In this document: piece after piece, positions 52,228 to 61,318 of the stretch
Layout: each line of letters opens with the position of its first letter
Numbering within the stretch: the stretch's first letter is position 1
Assembly: GCF_003688625.1 (NCBI RefSeq)
Contig: NZ_RCWY01000002.1
Coordinates: 434,001 to 498,000, forward strand
DNA: 64,000 bases
Source of the DNA: Sphingomonas sp. PP-CE-3A-406
GTDB taxonomy: Bacteria > Pseudomonadota > Alphaproteobacteria > Sphingomonadales > Sphingomonadaceae
Reading direction: 5' to 3'
Made by a program: the position numbers and the translations under genes
Notes under the pieces: generated by a model
Told to the model about the DNA's origin: nothing
The model's database searches: none
The model's input: the letters and a program-made list of their open reading frames with translations, nothing else

Positions 52228-54585
52228 GTGAGCATCAAAACCCCTTCACCGTTGCGCGGGATCGCAGTCACGCTTCCCTTGTTGTTAGGTCTGCGCGACG
52301 GCTCCGATCCGGTCGAATGGAGCCGGATCCGGACTGCGCAACTGCACGGCGGGCGCAGGATGGCGCTGGTGATGCTCGCGGCGAACGGTATCGCCGCAAC
52401 CGCCACGGCGCTGCTGGTCGACGACACGTCGCCGCAATGGCAGATCGCCAGCTGGATCGGCGTGCTGCTGCTCGTCGTCGGCGGCATCGCAGCCCGGCGC
52501 CTCAGGGCACCCCAACTCGGCGATAGCCAGATCGCGCTGCGCGATGTCCGCAACACCGGCTGGGAAGGCTTGCTGCTGGCGCTGGCATGGTCGACCGTCC
52601 CCGTGCTGTTCTGTACCCATGCGCCGTCCGGGACGACCGCGGGTCTCGGGCTGACCCTGTGCGCACTGATGACCGGCGCGGCGTTCGCGATGGCGCCGCT
52701 GACGCTCGGAACCCTGGTCTTCCTTGGGTACCTTGGCACTGCTGTCACGCTCCAGCTAGCGATGGCAGGCACGATCGCGGCCTCGGTCGGCGTATTCGTC
52801 TTCACCCTGCTGCTGATGCTGGTCTGCTTCAGCCGCGCGCGGACGCTGATGCTGCTCCACGCCAGCGAGATGGCGCTCGACGAGCGCGACGAGACCGTCA
52901 GCCTGCTGCTGCGCGAGTTCGAGGAGACTGGCGCCGACTGGCTGTGGGAGACCGATGCCGCACGCCGCATCGTCCGCGCATCGCCGCGTTTCGCGTTCGC
53001 CGCCGGGCTCGATCCGGCCAGCATCGACGGCATGCCGTTGCTCCAGCTGCTCGCCGGGCCGACCTGGGAGACCGGTGATTTCGCCACCGGATTGCGCACG
53101 CTCGCCGACAAGATGAAGAAACGCGAGAGCTTTCGCGATCTGCGTCTGCCCGTGCAGATCAAGGGCGAAGATCGCTGGTGGGAGATCGCTGCCTCGCCGC
53201 GGTTCGACGATCGCGGCGTGTTCAGCGGGTTCCGCGGGGTCGGCTCCGACATCACCGAACAGCGCAAGTCGGTCGACAAGATCAACCGGATGGCGCGCTT
53301 CGACACGCTCACCGGGCTGCCCAACCGGCTGATGGTCAACGAAACACTGGTCCGGACGATCGGCGACGCCGGCCAATGGGGCGGCCGGTACGCGTTCATG
53401 ATGCTCGACCTCGACCGGTTCAAGGCGGTCAACGACACGCTTGGCCATCCGTTCGGCGATCGCCTGCTGAGCCGCGTCTCCGAACGGCTGAGCCAGTTGA
53501 TGACCGACAACGAACTGTGCGGTCGGCTCGGCGGCGACGAGTTCGCGGTCATCGTCCGCGACGCCAGCGATCAGGTCGCGCTCGAATCGCTCGCCCAGCG
53601 GATCATCGACTCGCTGTCGCTCCCCTATGAAATGGATGCGCACACGCTCTATATCGGTGCGAGCATCGGCCTCGCGGTCGGTCCGCGCGATGGGCGGACC
53701 GCGGAAATGCTCATCCGTTCGGCCGATCTCGCCCTGTACCGCGCCAAGGATGCCGGCCGCGGCGTCTACCGTAGCTACGAACCCGCGCTTCATGTTCAAG
53801 CCGAAGAGCGTCGCGTCCTCGAGATCGCGCTGCGCACCGCGGTCGAGAATGGCGAGATGCATCTCGTCTACCAGCCCGTCGTCGACGCCGAAACCGGCGT
53901 CCTGCTGGGTTTCGAGGCGTTGCTGCGCTGGAACAGTCCGGAATTCGGCATCGTGTCGCCCGACAAGTTCATCCCTCTCGCCGAGGAAACCCGGCTGATC
54001 GCCAACATCGGCGCCTGGGTATTGCGCACGGCGTGCGAGGAGGCTGCTCGCTGGCCGTCGGTGATCCGGATCGCGGTCAACGTATCGCCCGACCAGCTGC
54101 AGAACCCCGGGTTCGTGACGACCGTCACCGGCGCGCTCGCCAGCTCCGGCCTGTCCGCCGAACGGCTCGAACTCGAAGTAACCGAGAGCGTGTTCATGCA
54201 CGAGGGGCTGGGCGTCGCCAAGGTCCTCGAACGCGTCCTCGATCTCGGCGTGCGGCTCAGCCTCGATGATTTCGGCACCGGCTATTCGTCGCTCGGCTAT
54301 CTCAGCCGGACGCGGTTCTCGTCGATCAAGATCGATCGCAGCTTCGTCCAGGACGCGGCCAAGGGGATGCGCGAGGCGATCGCGATCATCCGTGCGGTCG
54401 TCGCGCTGGCCGAGAGCCTCGGCATGGCGACCACCGCGGAGGGCGTCGAGACGGAGGCCGAACACCGGATGGTCCGGCAATTCGGCTGCACCAAGGTTCA
54501 GGGCTATTATTTCGGTCGCCCGCTTCCGGTCGAGGAAGCCCGCGCGCTGGCCAACCGCGGTTGGCAAAAGTCGGCGGCCGCCTGA
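52228..54585 (+). CDS. membrane-bound PAS-GGDEF-EAL cyclic di-GMP protein
   Basis: The 785-residue protein has an N-terminal membrane sensor with about four to five spans (about residues 40-200), a PAS domain (about 225-345), a GGDEF domain with intact RLGGDEFAV (about residue 434) and an EAL domain with intact FEALLRW (about 561). Downstream EAL motifs NVSPDQLQNPGF, DDFGTGYSSLGYL and IKIDRSF are also intact. The product can in principle both make and break c-di-GMP. The RxxD inhibitory site before GGDEF is absent (TDNE). The start is a GTG at 52228. It is followed by a convergent M28 peptidase gene. Confidence 0.94.
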   Translation: MSIKTPSPLRGIAVTLPLLLGLRDGSDPVEWSRIRTAQLHGGRRMALVMLAANGIAATATALLVDDTSPQWQIASWIGVLLLVVGGIAARRLRAPQLGDSQIALRDVRNTGWEGLLLALAWSTVPVLFCTHAPSGTTAGLGLTLCALMTGAAFAMAPLTLGTLVFLGYLGTAVTLQLAMAGTIAASVGVFVFTLLLMLVCFSRARTLMLLHASEMALDERDETVSLLLREFEETGADWLWETDAARRIVRASPRFAFAAGLDPASIDGMPLLQLLAGPTWETGDFATGLRTLADKMKKRESFRDLRLPVQIKGEDRWWEIAASPRFDDRGVFSGFRGVGSDITEQRKSVDKINRMARFDTLTGLPNRLMVNETLVRTIGDAGQWGGRYAFMMLDLDRFKAVNDTLGHPFGDRLLSRVSERLSQLMTDNELCGRLGGDEFAVIVRDASDQVALESLAQRIIDSLSLPYEMDAHTLYIGASIGLAVGPRDGRTAEMLIRSADLALYRAKDAGRGVYRSYEPALHVQAEERRVLEIALRTAVENGEMHLVYQPVVDAETGVLLGFEALLRWNSPEFGIVSPDKFIPLAEETRLIANIGAWVLRTACEEAARWPSVIRIAVNVSPDQLQNPGFVTTVTGALASSGLSAERLELEVTESVFMHEGLGVAKVLERVLDLGVRLSLDDFGTGYSSLGYLSRTRFSSIKIDRSFVQDAAKGMREAIAIIRAVVALAESLGMATTAEGVETEAEHRMVRQFGCTKVQGYYFGRPLPVEEARALANRGWQKSAAA

Positions 54586-54641
54586 TCCGACAGCCGCCAT
54601 CGACTGCCAACCCCGATACCGACCGTAATCTCCAACCGCGC

Positions 54642-55958
54642 TTACCGGCGGCGCTCCCGCCCACCGAAACTGACCAGGCTCTCGGCGCCATCCGTCGACA
54701 GCGCCGACACGCCGACGAACGTGTCGTCGACCGGCACCTGAACCAGAACCGTTTGCGTATCCGTCACGTCGCGGACGTCCGTCCAGCCCTGCGAATCGTC
54801 GCGGCGCCACCGGACGCGGTAGCGTGCGGCACCCGGCACGACAGTCCATTTGACCGTCGTATCGCGCGACAAGGCACCCGCGATCGATACGTCTTCGGGC
54901 GCCGCCGGCGCGGCGGCAATCTGCGCGATCGTCGCCACGTTGATCGCCGTCACCTTGGCCAGATACGGAAAGTCCATGCCCTCAATCGTGTCGCCATAGA
55001 CGACACCTTTTTCGGTGCGCAGATCCTGATGCTGGCGATCCCAGTTCTCGGCCGCGACCGAGAACCGTACCGCGGGATAGCCGAGCTTGAGAAACGGTTC
55101 GTGATCGCCACCGCGACCGAACCGATCCGGCCGCCGATCGATCATCACGTCGAGCCCGCCCGGAATGCCGCCGGCGATCCCATCGATCGCCTTGGCCAGC
55201 GCGCGACTCGGGCCATCGTCCTCGCCGCCCTCCGCACGCCGTCCCTGTTGCGCGACCATGTCTTCCGATGTGCGAATGCCTTCCGAAAACACGCGCACCT
55301 TGTCCGCGACCCGGACGCCGCCCTGACCGACCGTATTGCCGACGATGTCGTTGTTGAGCATCGCCGAGACCTGCCAGCCTCGCGCCTTCGCGGTATCGGC
55401 GAGCAGTTCGGCGCCCCACAAGCCCTGTTCCTCGCCCGAGAACACCGCGTAGACGATCGTCGCGTCGAACTGACGTTGCGACAGCAAGCGCGCGGCCTCC
55501 AGGACCAGCGCCACGCCCGAGGCATTGTCGTTCGCGCCCGGCGCATCGGAGGTCGCGTTCATGACATCGGTCACGCGGCTGTCGATATGCGCACCGACGA
55601 TCACCACCCGGTTCGGATCGCGGCCCTTCTGGATCCCCAGGACGTCTTCTACCACCACGCCGGTCGGTGCCCGCGGGCCGGTGAAACGTCGCGAAATCCG
55701 GTCAACCGTGATGCACCCGCCGCACGATGCACCGATCTCCGTAAAGCGGCGCGCTGCCCAAGTCCGGGCGGCGCCGATACCGCGTTTGGGGTCGGTCGTG
55801 GTCGACGCCGTGTGGCGTGTGCCGAAATCGACCATCGTTGCGACGTCCGCCTTCAATCGGGTCGCAGAGGGCTTCGCCGAGGTAGCGGATTGGGTCGCGG
55901 GTGGGGGCGCGAGCGGGGCGGCGGCTGCGAGAAGCAGTGGAACGATAAGGGTCGACAT
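54642..55958 (-). CDS. M28-family metallopeptidase, secreted
   Basis: The 438-residue protein has a signal peptide (MSTLIVPLLLAAAAPLAPPP) and a zinc peptidase domain. Ligands are in IVGAHIDSRV, GANDNASGVALVLEAAR, AVFSGEEQGLWG and the later Asp/His region with RGGDHEPFLKLG. The C-terminal 90 or so residues (from APEDVSIAGAL) resemble a fibronectin III-like domain. M28 peptidases are aminopeptidases or related dipeptidases. The ATG at 55958 precedes a sensible signal peptide. It is divergent from the PAS regulator, with an AT-rich gap. Confidence 0.92.
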   Translation of the reverse strand: MSTLIVPLLLAAAAPLAPPPATQSATSAKPSATRLKADVATMVDFGTRHTASTTTDPKRGIGAARTWAARRFTEIGASCGGCITVDRISRRFTGPRAPTGVVVEDVLGIQKGRDPNRVVIVGAHIDSRVTDVMNATSDAPGANDNASGVALVLEAARLLSQRQFDATIVYAVFSGEEQGLWGAELLADTAKARGWQVSAMLNNDIVGNTVGQGGVRVADKVRVFSEGIRTSEDMVAQQGRRAEGGEDDGPSRALAKAIDGIAGGIPGGLDVMIDRRPDRFGRGGDHEPFLKLGYPAVRFSVAAENWDRQHQDLRTEKGVVYGDTIEGMDFPYLAKVTAINVATIAQIAAAPAAPEDVSIAGALSRDTTVKWTVVPGAARYRVRWRRDDSQGWTDVRDVTDTQTVLVQVPVDDTFVGVSALSTDGAESLVSFGGRERRR

Positions 55959-56106
55959 GGAATGATCGTGCCCGGATCGCAGGCACGCCTCAAGTGTTTA
56001 ATATCTCCGAGACGAACCAACTGAAACTGGAATTCAGCTGAAGATCACTTTCGGCCAAATCGATAAATCGCACGAACATGATTCAGATTTGATACTTTTT
56101 AATCAA

Positions 56107-56826
56107 ATGCGTAGAGGTACTTATCGAAATCCGGGACCGATAGTGATTATAGGCCATTCAATCTCGAATATGGACGGTATCATACAAGCCATCGATGAAC
56201 CGGTGGCTCGTGTGCTGAAACGTACGCGTACAGAGCTGATCGGCATGTCGTATACGTCAATCACGCACCCTGAGGATATCGCTCGCAACGTATCGCAGGT
56301 CCAGGCTCTTCGTCCGAATGGTCAGTCGCAATCAATCCGCAAGCGATATCTTGGCGGCGATGGCAGTATCATCACGCTCACTGTCCAGGTTTTGCGTATC
56401 GGCAGCGGCGAGAGCGGCCATCTCGTCGGTACGATGTCGGCCGCCGCCCCACTCGGCTCGATGATTGCAGGTCCGCGTCACGACGATCGCCTGCCACATA
56501 GTCTTTGGCGCCGCGCAAAGGATCTGCTCGCGGTCATGCAGGCACGCGATAAGACGCTGGGCGGCGATCTGTTCGCCGATCATGCCTGGGCACTGCTGTT
56601 GAGCGTCTATGTGGCGGAGGCCGAGAGTCGGATCGCAACGGTCGACTCGGTCGCCAGCCAGCTTGGTCTGAATCGCGCGACCTTGGATCGCTGGATTCGT
56701 GTGCTGGAGGCCAAATCGCTGGTCGATCCGCCCGATAGCATGCGCCAAGCACTCCAGCTGACACGCTCCGGCATCGACGATGTCGAACGGCTGTTGTCGA
56801 CCCGATCGCTGGTGGACGTCAGCTAA
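56107..56826 (+). CDS. PAS domain regulator with winged-helix C-terminus
   Basis: The roughly 239-residue protein has an N-terminal PAS domain (about residues 12-125, with MDGIIQAIDEPVARVLKRTR and THPEDIARNVSQVQ) and a C-terminal MarR-like winged helix (VDSVASQLGLNRATLDRWIR, then LQLTRSGIDDVERLL). It is probably a one-component sensory transcription factor. The start is uncertain; the ATG at 56107 keeps the PAS core, while TTG 56089 or ATG 56170 are options, none with a good ribosome binding site. The 5' part is clearly more AT-rich than its neighbours. It overlaps the convergent usp gene by 8 bases. Confidence 0.78.
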   Translation: MRRGTYRNPGPIVIIGHSISNMDGIIQAIDEPVARVLKRTRTELIGMSYTSITHPEDIARNVSQVQALRPNGQSQSIRKRYLGGDGSIITLTVQVLRIGSGESGHLVGTMSAAAPLGSMIAGPRHDDRLPHSLWRRAKDLLAVMQARDKTLGGDLFADHAWALLLSVYVAEAESRIATVDSVASQLGLNRATLDRWIRVLEAKSLVDPPDSMRQALQLTRSGIDDVERLLSTRSLVDVS

Positions 56827-57274
56827 GACGATCGATCGCCTCGCGCGTCAGCGACCCGGGGATGATCATGACGGGGACCGGCAGCGCCCCCGCGTCGGTT
56901 CCCGAGAAATGCGCGATCAAATCGCCCGGCGCGCCGATCGCGGCCGCGCCGAGCACCAGTGCGGCGATCTCTGGGTTCGCCGCGATCATCTCGCGGATGA
57001 TCTTCGGTGCTTCGCCTTCGCGGACGGTAATCGACGGACGAAGGCCGGATTCCTCCAGCAACGTACCCGCGGCGCCGGCGACCAGCCCCTCGGCATGCAA
57101 TCGCGCTTCCTCCTCGATCGTCGCCTGGACGCCGCCGAACGCGATGAACTCCTGCGGCGGGATGACGGTGAGGATCTCGACGCCGCCGCCGGTCTTTACC
57201 GCGCGCCGGGCCGCGAACCGCAGCGCGATGCCAGCTTCCGGACTATCGTCGATAACCACTAGATAAATGCGCAT
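56819..57274 (-). CDS. universal stress protein (UspA-like)
   Basis: The 151-residue protein has the Usp fold. It starts MRIYLVVIDDSPEAGIALRF with the ATP-site Asp and has the C-terminal loop VLGAAAIGAPGDLIAHFSGT, a weak version of the G2xG9xG(S/T) nucleotide motif. Usp proteins accumulate in stress and stationary phase. It is divergent from the PDH E2 gene; the gap holds a 12-base palindrome. Its 3' end overlaps the PAS gene. Specific function is unknown. Confidence 0.9.
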   Translation of the reverse strand: MRIYLVVIDDSPEAGIALRFAARRAVKTGGGVEILTVIPPQEFIAFGGVQATIEEEARLHAEGLVAGAAGTLLEESGLRPSITVREGEAPKIIREMIAANPEIAALVLGAAAIGAPGDLIAHFSGTDAGALPVPVMIIPGSLTREAIDRLS

Positions 57275-57287
57275 TTTAGCCCCCGTT

Positions 57288-57299
57288 ATTACCGGTAAT
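57288..57299. promoter_or_regulatory. 12-base perfect palindrome between usp and pdhC
   Basis: ATTACCGGTAAT lies in the divergent promoter region 13 bases before the usp start and about 100 bases before the E2 gene. The symmetry suits a dimeric regulator. No regulator is identified. Confidence 0.3.
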
Positions 57300-57396
57300 T
57301 GGGCCGCAGCGGGTCGATACGCAAGTGCGCCGGGGTTGACCCGAGCGGACGAGGGCGCGAGTAGGCATGCCGTTACGTCACGCCCTGGGGAAATCC

Positions 57397-58749
57397 ATGT
57401 CGATCGAGATCAAGATGCCTGCGCTGTCCCCGACCATGGAGGAGGGTACCCTCGCCAAATGGTTGATCAAGGAGGGCGACGTCGTGAAATCCGGCGACCT
57501 GATGGCCGAGATCGAGACCGACAAGGCGACGATGGAATTCGAAGCCGTCGACGAAGGCACCGTGGTCAAGATCCTCGTCGCCGAGGGTACCGACAACGTA
57601 AAGGTCGGCACGGTCATCGCCATCATCGCCGAAGAGGGCGAGGACGCGTCGTCGGTCTCGTCCGCGCCTGTGAAGAGCGAGACGCCTGCACCGGCCGCGA
57701 AGGAATCGGAAGCCAAGCCCGACCCGACGGATCCGAACAAGACCGGGACCGAGGCCAAGCCAGTCGAGCGGACCGAGGCGTCCGCCGAGGATCACGGTCG
57801 TCCCGACGACGCCGGTGCCTCCAAGCCTGCCGCCAGCGGTGATCGCGTCAAGGCGAGCCCACTCGCGCGTCGTCTCGCCGCCGACAAGGGTATCGATCTC
57901 GGCGCCGTGTCGGGTTCGGGGCCAAAGGGTCGTATCGTCAAGGCCGACGTCGAGAGCGCGAAGCCGGGTGCGGCTCCCGCTGCCGCGAAGACCGAAGCTG
58001 CTGCGCCGACTGCCGCTGCAGCCCCCGCGCCTGCCGCAAAGCCGGCTACCGTGCCGGACATCCCGCACGAGGCGACCAAGCTCAGCAACGTGCGCAAGAC
58101 GATTGCACGTCGCCTGACCGAGTCGAAGCAGACCGTCCCGCACATCTACCTGACCGTGAACATCCGCCTCGACGCGCTGCTCAAGCTGCGTGGCGAGCTG
58201 AACAAGAGTCTCGAATCGCGCGGCGTGAAGCTGTCGGTCAACGACCTGCTGATCAAGGCGCAGGCCGTCGCGCTCATGCAGGTGCCGACCTGCAACGTGA
58301 TGTTCACGCCCGACCAGTTGATCACCTTCCAGCGTGCCGACATCTCGGTCGCGGTGAGCACGCCGTCGGGGCTGATCACGCCGATCATCGTCGGGGCGGA
58401 CACCGCCTCGCTGTCGTCGATCTCGACGCAGATGAAGGACCTCGCCGGCCGCGCCCGCGACGGCAAGCTGAAGCCCGAGGAATATCAGGGCGGTACCGCC
58501 TCGATCAGCAACATGGGCATGTTCGGCATCACGCAGTTCGATGCGGTCATCAACCCACCGCAGGCGATGATCCTCGCGGTCGGTGCTGGCGAGAAGCGTC
58601 CGTACGTAGTCGGTGACGAGCTGACCGTCGCGACCGTGATGTCGGCGACCGGCAGCTTCGATCACCGCGCGATCGACGGCGCGGACGGCGCGCAGTTCAT
58701 GAAGGCGTTCAAGCACCTCGTCGAGAACCCTCTGGGCATGCTGGCGTAA
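57397..58749 (+). CDS. pdhC: pyruvate dehydrogenase complex dihydrolipoamide acetyltransferase (E2)
   Basis: The 450-residue E2 core forms acetyl-CoA from acetyl-dihydrolipoamide. The single lipoyl domain (residues 1-78) carries lipoyl-Lys43 in [14 protein letters not shown]. An Ala/Pro-rich linker, a peripheral-subunit-binding domain (about residues 151-187, [19 protein letters not shown]), a second linker and the catalytic domain with His423 and Asp427 in [11 protein letters not shown] follow. The ATG at 57397 has GGGGAAA upstream. The pdhA/pdhB genes are not in the window. The 70-residue gene, thioesterase and lpd follow on the same strand. Confidence 0.95.
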   Translation: MSIEIKMPALSPTMEEGTLAKWLIKEGDVVKSGDLMAEIETDKATMEFEAVDEGTVVKILVAEGTDNVKVGTVIAIIAEEGEDASSVSSAPVKSETPAPAAKESEAKPDPTDPNKTGTEAKPVERTEASAEDHGRPDDAGASKPAASGDRVKASPLARRLAADKGIDLGAVSGSGPKGRIVKADVESAKPGAAPAAAKTEAAAPTAAAAPAPAAKPATVPDIPHEATKLSNVRKTIARRLTESKQTVPHIYLTVNIRLDALLKLRGELNKSLESRGVKLSVNDLLIKAQAVALMQVPTCNVMFTPDQLITFQRADISVAVSTPSGLITPIIVGADTASLSSISTQMKDLAGRARDGKLKPEEYQGGTASISNMGMFGITQFDAVINPPQAMILAVGAGEKRPYVVGDELTVATVMSATGSFDHRAIDGADGAQFMKAFKHLVENPLGMLA

Positions 58750-58772
58750 GCTGAGAGACATGAACACCGCCT

Positions 58773-58856
58773 CCCCAACCCCGTTCGCCCTGAGCGAAGT
58801 CGAAGGGCATGAGACTCATGTACCTCGACTTCGCTCGGCACGAACGGTTTAGGGGG
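58773..58856. repeat. Palindromic repeat CCGTTCG...CGAACGG
   Basis: CCCCGTTCGCCCTGAGCGAA-GTCGAAGGGC is followed by an inverted, partly matching CCTCGACTTCGCTCGGCACGAACGG. This is a well-known kind of intergenic repeat in sphingomonads. It sits between pdhC and the 70-residue gene, and its 3' edge GGGGGG lies upstream of that gene's ATG. Confidence 0.75.
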
Positions 58857-58865
58857 GTGTTCGAC

Positions 58866-59078
58866 ATGAAGAAGACGACCATTGAGATCCTGCACATCCT
58901 CGCAGGCCTCGTCGTCGCAATCGCGATCACCTGGGCGGCGGCATGGTCCTACCCGCTTGGGCAGGACGTGATCTGGTCGTGCGGTGCCGCGGCGATGGTG
59001 GCGACCATGCTGATGGGCGTGGGACCGCTGCGCCGCGCCCGCCGTCTCGACCAAACGACCCGCAGGAGTGAAGCGTGA
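58866..59078 (+). CDS. small membrane protein, 70 residues
   Basis: The protein begins MKKTTIEILHILAGLVVAIA and has two predicted spans (about residues 8-30 and 36-55), followed by a basic tail (RRARRLDQTTRRSEA). It lies between the E2 gene and the thioesterase, whose GTG overlaps its stop (GTGA). The ATG at 58866 was chosen over an upstream ATG at 58809 that lies in a repeat. No family is recognised. Operon position suggests membership in the pdh transcript without proving a link to PDH. Confidence 0.75.
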   Translation: MKKTTIEILHILAGLVVAIAITWAAAWSYPLGQDVIWSCGAAAMVATMLMGVGPLRRARRLDQTTRRSEA

Positions 59079-59464
59079 CCGACCTGCCTCCCAACAAGGC
59101 GCCGACGATCCGCGTCACCGCGATGCCTGCCGACGCCAACCCGTATGGCGACATCTTCGGCGGCTGGCTGATGGGTCAGATGGATCTCGCGGCGGGATCG
59201 GTTGCATCCAGGCGTAGCGGCGGCCGTGCCGTCACGATCGCAGCGGACGCGATGAAGTTTCACATGCCGGTCGTCGTCGGTGACGAGGTCTCGGTCTACG
59301 CCGAGCTGAGCGCGGTCGGTCGCACCTCCATGACGATCGAGGTCGAGGCCTGGCGGCGCGCGCGTCACAGCAACGACAGCTGCAAGGTGACCCAGGCGCG
59401 CTTTATCTTCGTAGCGGTCGGCGACGATCGCAAACCGCGGCCCGTGCCGCCCGAAACCAATTGA
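59075..59464 (+). CDS. acyl-CoA thioesterase (YciA-like hot-dog)
   Basis: The 129-residue hot-dog enzyme hydrolyses acyl-CoA. The typical block is NPYGDIFGGWLMGQMDLAAG, followed by HMPVVVGDEVSVYAELSAVG. The Asp/Glu in the GDIFGG region is the probable catalytic residue. The start is a GTG at 59075 overlapping the upstream small gene (GTGA). It precedes lpd by 15 bases. YciA-type enzymes have broad acyl-CoA range. A role in relieving acyl-CoA accumulation next to PDH genes is inference. Confidence 0.9.
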   Translation: MTDLPPNKAPTIRVTAMPADANPYGDIFGGWLMGQMDLAAGSVASRRSGGRAVTIAADAMKFHMPVVVGDEVSVYAELSAVGRTSMTIEVEAWRRARHSNDSCKVTQARFIFVAVGDDRKPRPVPPETN

Positions 59465-59479
59465 ATCGAAGGATTTACC

Positions 59480-60874
59480 GTGGCTGATACCTATGATCTC
59501 GTCATCCTCGGCTCGGGCCCCGGCGGCTACGTCGCCGCGATCCGCGCGTCGCAACTCGGCCTAAAGGTCGCGATCGTCGAGCGTGAACGCTTGGGCGGCA
59601 TCTGCCTCAACTGGGGCTGCATCCCGACCAAGGCGCTGCTGCGGACGTCGGAAATCTATCATTACATGCAGAATGCCGAGAGCTACGGCCTCAAGGCGGA
59701 CAATGTCGGCTTCGACCTCGCCAAGATCGTCGATCGTTCGCGCAAGGTCGCGGGCCAGCTTAACGCGGGCGTCAAGGGCCTGATGAAGAAGAACAAGGTG
59801 ACCGTCGTCGAAGGCGTCGGCACCGTGACGGCGAAGGGCAAGCTCAGCGTCAAGCAGGGCGACAAGACCGTCGAGCTCGAAGCCAAGAACATCATCGTCG
59901 CGACCGGCGCCCGCGCGCGCGACCTGCCGTTCGCCAAGGCTGACGGCGAGCGGATCTGGACTTACCGACACGCGATGGTCCCGACCGAGATGCCGACCAA
60001 GCTGCTGGTCATCGGCTCGGGTGCGATCGGCGTCGAGTTCGCCAGCTTCTACAACGACATGGGCGCCGACGTGACGATCGTCGAGATGCTCCCGCGGATC
60101 CTCCCCGTCGAGGACGAGGAAGTCTCCGCGTTCATGGACAAGGCGCTGACAAAGCAGGGCATCAAGCTGCTGACCCAGACCGGTCTGGAGGGTCTCGCGC
60201 CCTCGGCGAACGGCGTCACGGCCAAGATCAAGGCGAAGGACGGCAAGGTTTCGGAAGAGACATTCAGCCACGCGATCATCGCGATCGGCATCGTCCCGAA
60301 CACCGAGAATATCGGGCTGGAGGCTTTGGGCGTCGAGACGGACCGCGGCCACATCAAGACCGACGGATACGGCCGCACCAACGTCGACGGCATCTGGGCG
60401 ATCGGCGACGTCACCGGCGCGCCGTGGCTCGCGCACAAGGCCAGCCATGAGGGCATCATCGCGGTCGAGAAGATCGCCGGCGGCTCGCCGCACCAGATGG
60501 ACAAGGCCAACATCCCCGGCTGCACCTATTCGCGCCCGCAGGTGGCGTCGGTCGGCATGACCGAGGCGAAGGCGAAGGAAGCCGGCTACGAGCTGAAGGT
60601 CGGCAAATTCCCCTTCATCGGCAACGGCAAAGCGATTGCTCTGGGTGAGGCCGAGGGTTTCGTGAAGACGGTGTTCGACGCGAAGACCGGCGAACTGCTC
60701 GGCGCGCACATGGTCGGCGCGGAAGTCACCGAGCTGATCCAAGGCTATGTCGTCGCGCGGCAGCTCGAGACGACCGAAGCCGAGCTGATGGAGACGGTGT
60801 TCGCGCATCCGACGCTGTCCGAGATGATGCACGAGAGCGTGCTGGCTGCGTACGGCCGGGCAATCCACTACTGA
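59480..60874 (+). CDS. lpdA: dihydrolipoyl dehydrogenase (E3)
   Basis: The 464-residue flavoprotein reoxidises dihydrolipoamide of 2-oxoacid dehydrogenase complexes. The FAD site is LVILGSGPGGYVAAIRA, the redox disulfide is Cys42/Cys47 in GICLNWGCIPTKALL, the NAD site is LLVIGSGAIGVEFASFY, and the catalytic His443-Glu448 pair is in HPTLSEMMHESV. Length is normal. Its place after pdhC and the thioesterase marks it as the PDH-linked E3. A repeat-rich gap follows. Confidence 0.96.
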   Translation: MADTYDLVILGSGPGGYVAAIRASQLGLKVAIVERERLGGICLNWGCIPTKALLRTSEIYHYMQNAESYGLKADNVGFDLAKIVDRSRKVAGQLNAGVKGLMKKNKVTVVEGVGTVTAKGKLSVKQGDKTVELEAKNIIVATGARARDLPFAKADGERIWTYRHAMVPTEMPTKLLVIGSGAIGVEFASFYNDMGADVTIVEMLPRILPVEDEEVSAFMDKALTKQGIKLLTQTGLEGLAPSANGVTAKIKAKDGKVSEETFSHAIIAIGIVPNTENIGLEALGVETDRGHIKTDGYGRTNVDGIWAIGDVTGAPWLAHKASHEGIIAVEKIAGGSPHQMDKANIPGCTYSRPQVASVGMTEAKAKEAGYELKVGKFPFIGNGKAIALGEAEGFVKTVFDAKTGELLGAHMVGAEVTELIQGYVVARQLETTEAELMETVFAHPTLSEMMHESVLAAYGRAIHY

Positions 60875-60880
60875 CCCAAT

Positions 60881-61006
60881 GATCCTCTCCCGCCAAGGGG
60901 AGGTGTCGCCAAAGGTGACTGAGGGGGAGGACACGGAACCGAGGTTATCCGTTCCGCCCCCTCCGTCTGGCAAGCGCCAGCCACCTCCCCCTGGCGGGGA
61001 CGATTT
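60881..61006. repeat. Paired palindromic element, relative of the murB/murD type
   Basis: The left arm GATCCTCTCCCGCCAAGGGGAGG and right arm CCTCCCCCTGGCGGGGACGAT are imperfect inverted copies, about 80 bases apart. The total of 126 bp equals the length of the murB element. Its ends (GATCCTC / ACGATTT) are related but not identical to the ATCCTCCCC type. Confidence 0.75.
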
Positions 61007-61031
61007 GAGGTTGGTACTCCATTTGCCTCCG

Positions 61032-61111
61032 CCATCCTGATGAAAGTCGGGATCCAGGACGCCAGCCGCCGCCCTTGTGGCTCTGGATCCTGACTTTCGT
61101 CAGGATGACGG
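61032..61111. repeat. Diverged copy of the CATCCTGACGAAAGTCAGGA inverted pair
   Basis: CATCCTGATGAAAGTCGGGA at the left and TCCTGACTTTCGTCAGGATG at the right, about 30 bases apart. Same family as 16848-16931, with changes in the left arm. Confidence 0.78.
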
Positions 61112-61318
61112 AGGCGGTCGGGTCGGTTGTCCTTTTGTTGTCAGGCACGAAGTCGAGACCAGTCTGATATCCGTCTGACCGACCGATCCGAGCGAACCAT
61201 CCCGTTTCGGCCCTATCTCTCTTGACCCTCGCGCGGGACGCGTCAAAGGGTCGCGCCGGCCACGACGTCCTGCTTTCAGGATTTCGCGGCGCATAAGCCA
61301 CCGGTGCGGGAACCGCGA

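Larger units (their letters stand above)
60875..61318. other. 444-base repeat-rich gap without a gene
   Basis: No credible gene is seen between lpdA and the polytopic membrane protein gene. The gap has a paired element of the TCCTC-GGGGAGG type (60881-61006) and a second copy of the CATCCTGAC type (61032-61111). The promoter of the downstream gene should lie in 61120-61318, without clear boxes. Confidence 0.6.

Noticed and set aside
59561..60973. 470-codon minus-strand frame opposite lpdA
   Set aside because: Antisense of a well-defined dihydrolipoyl dehydrogenase; no family features.
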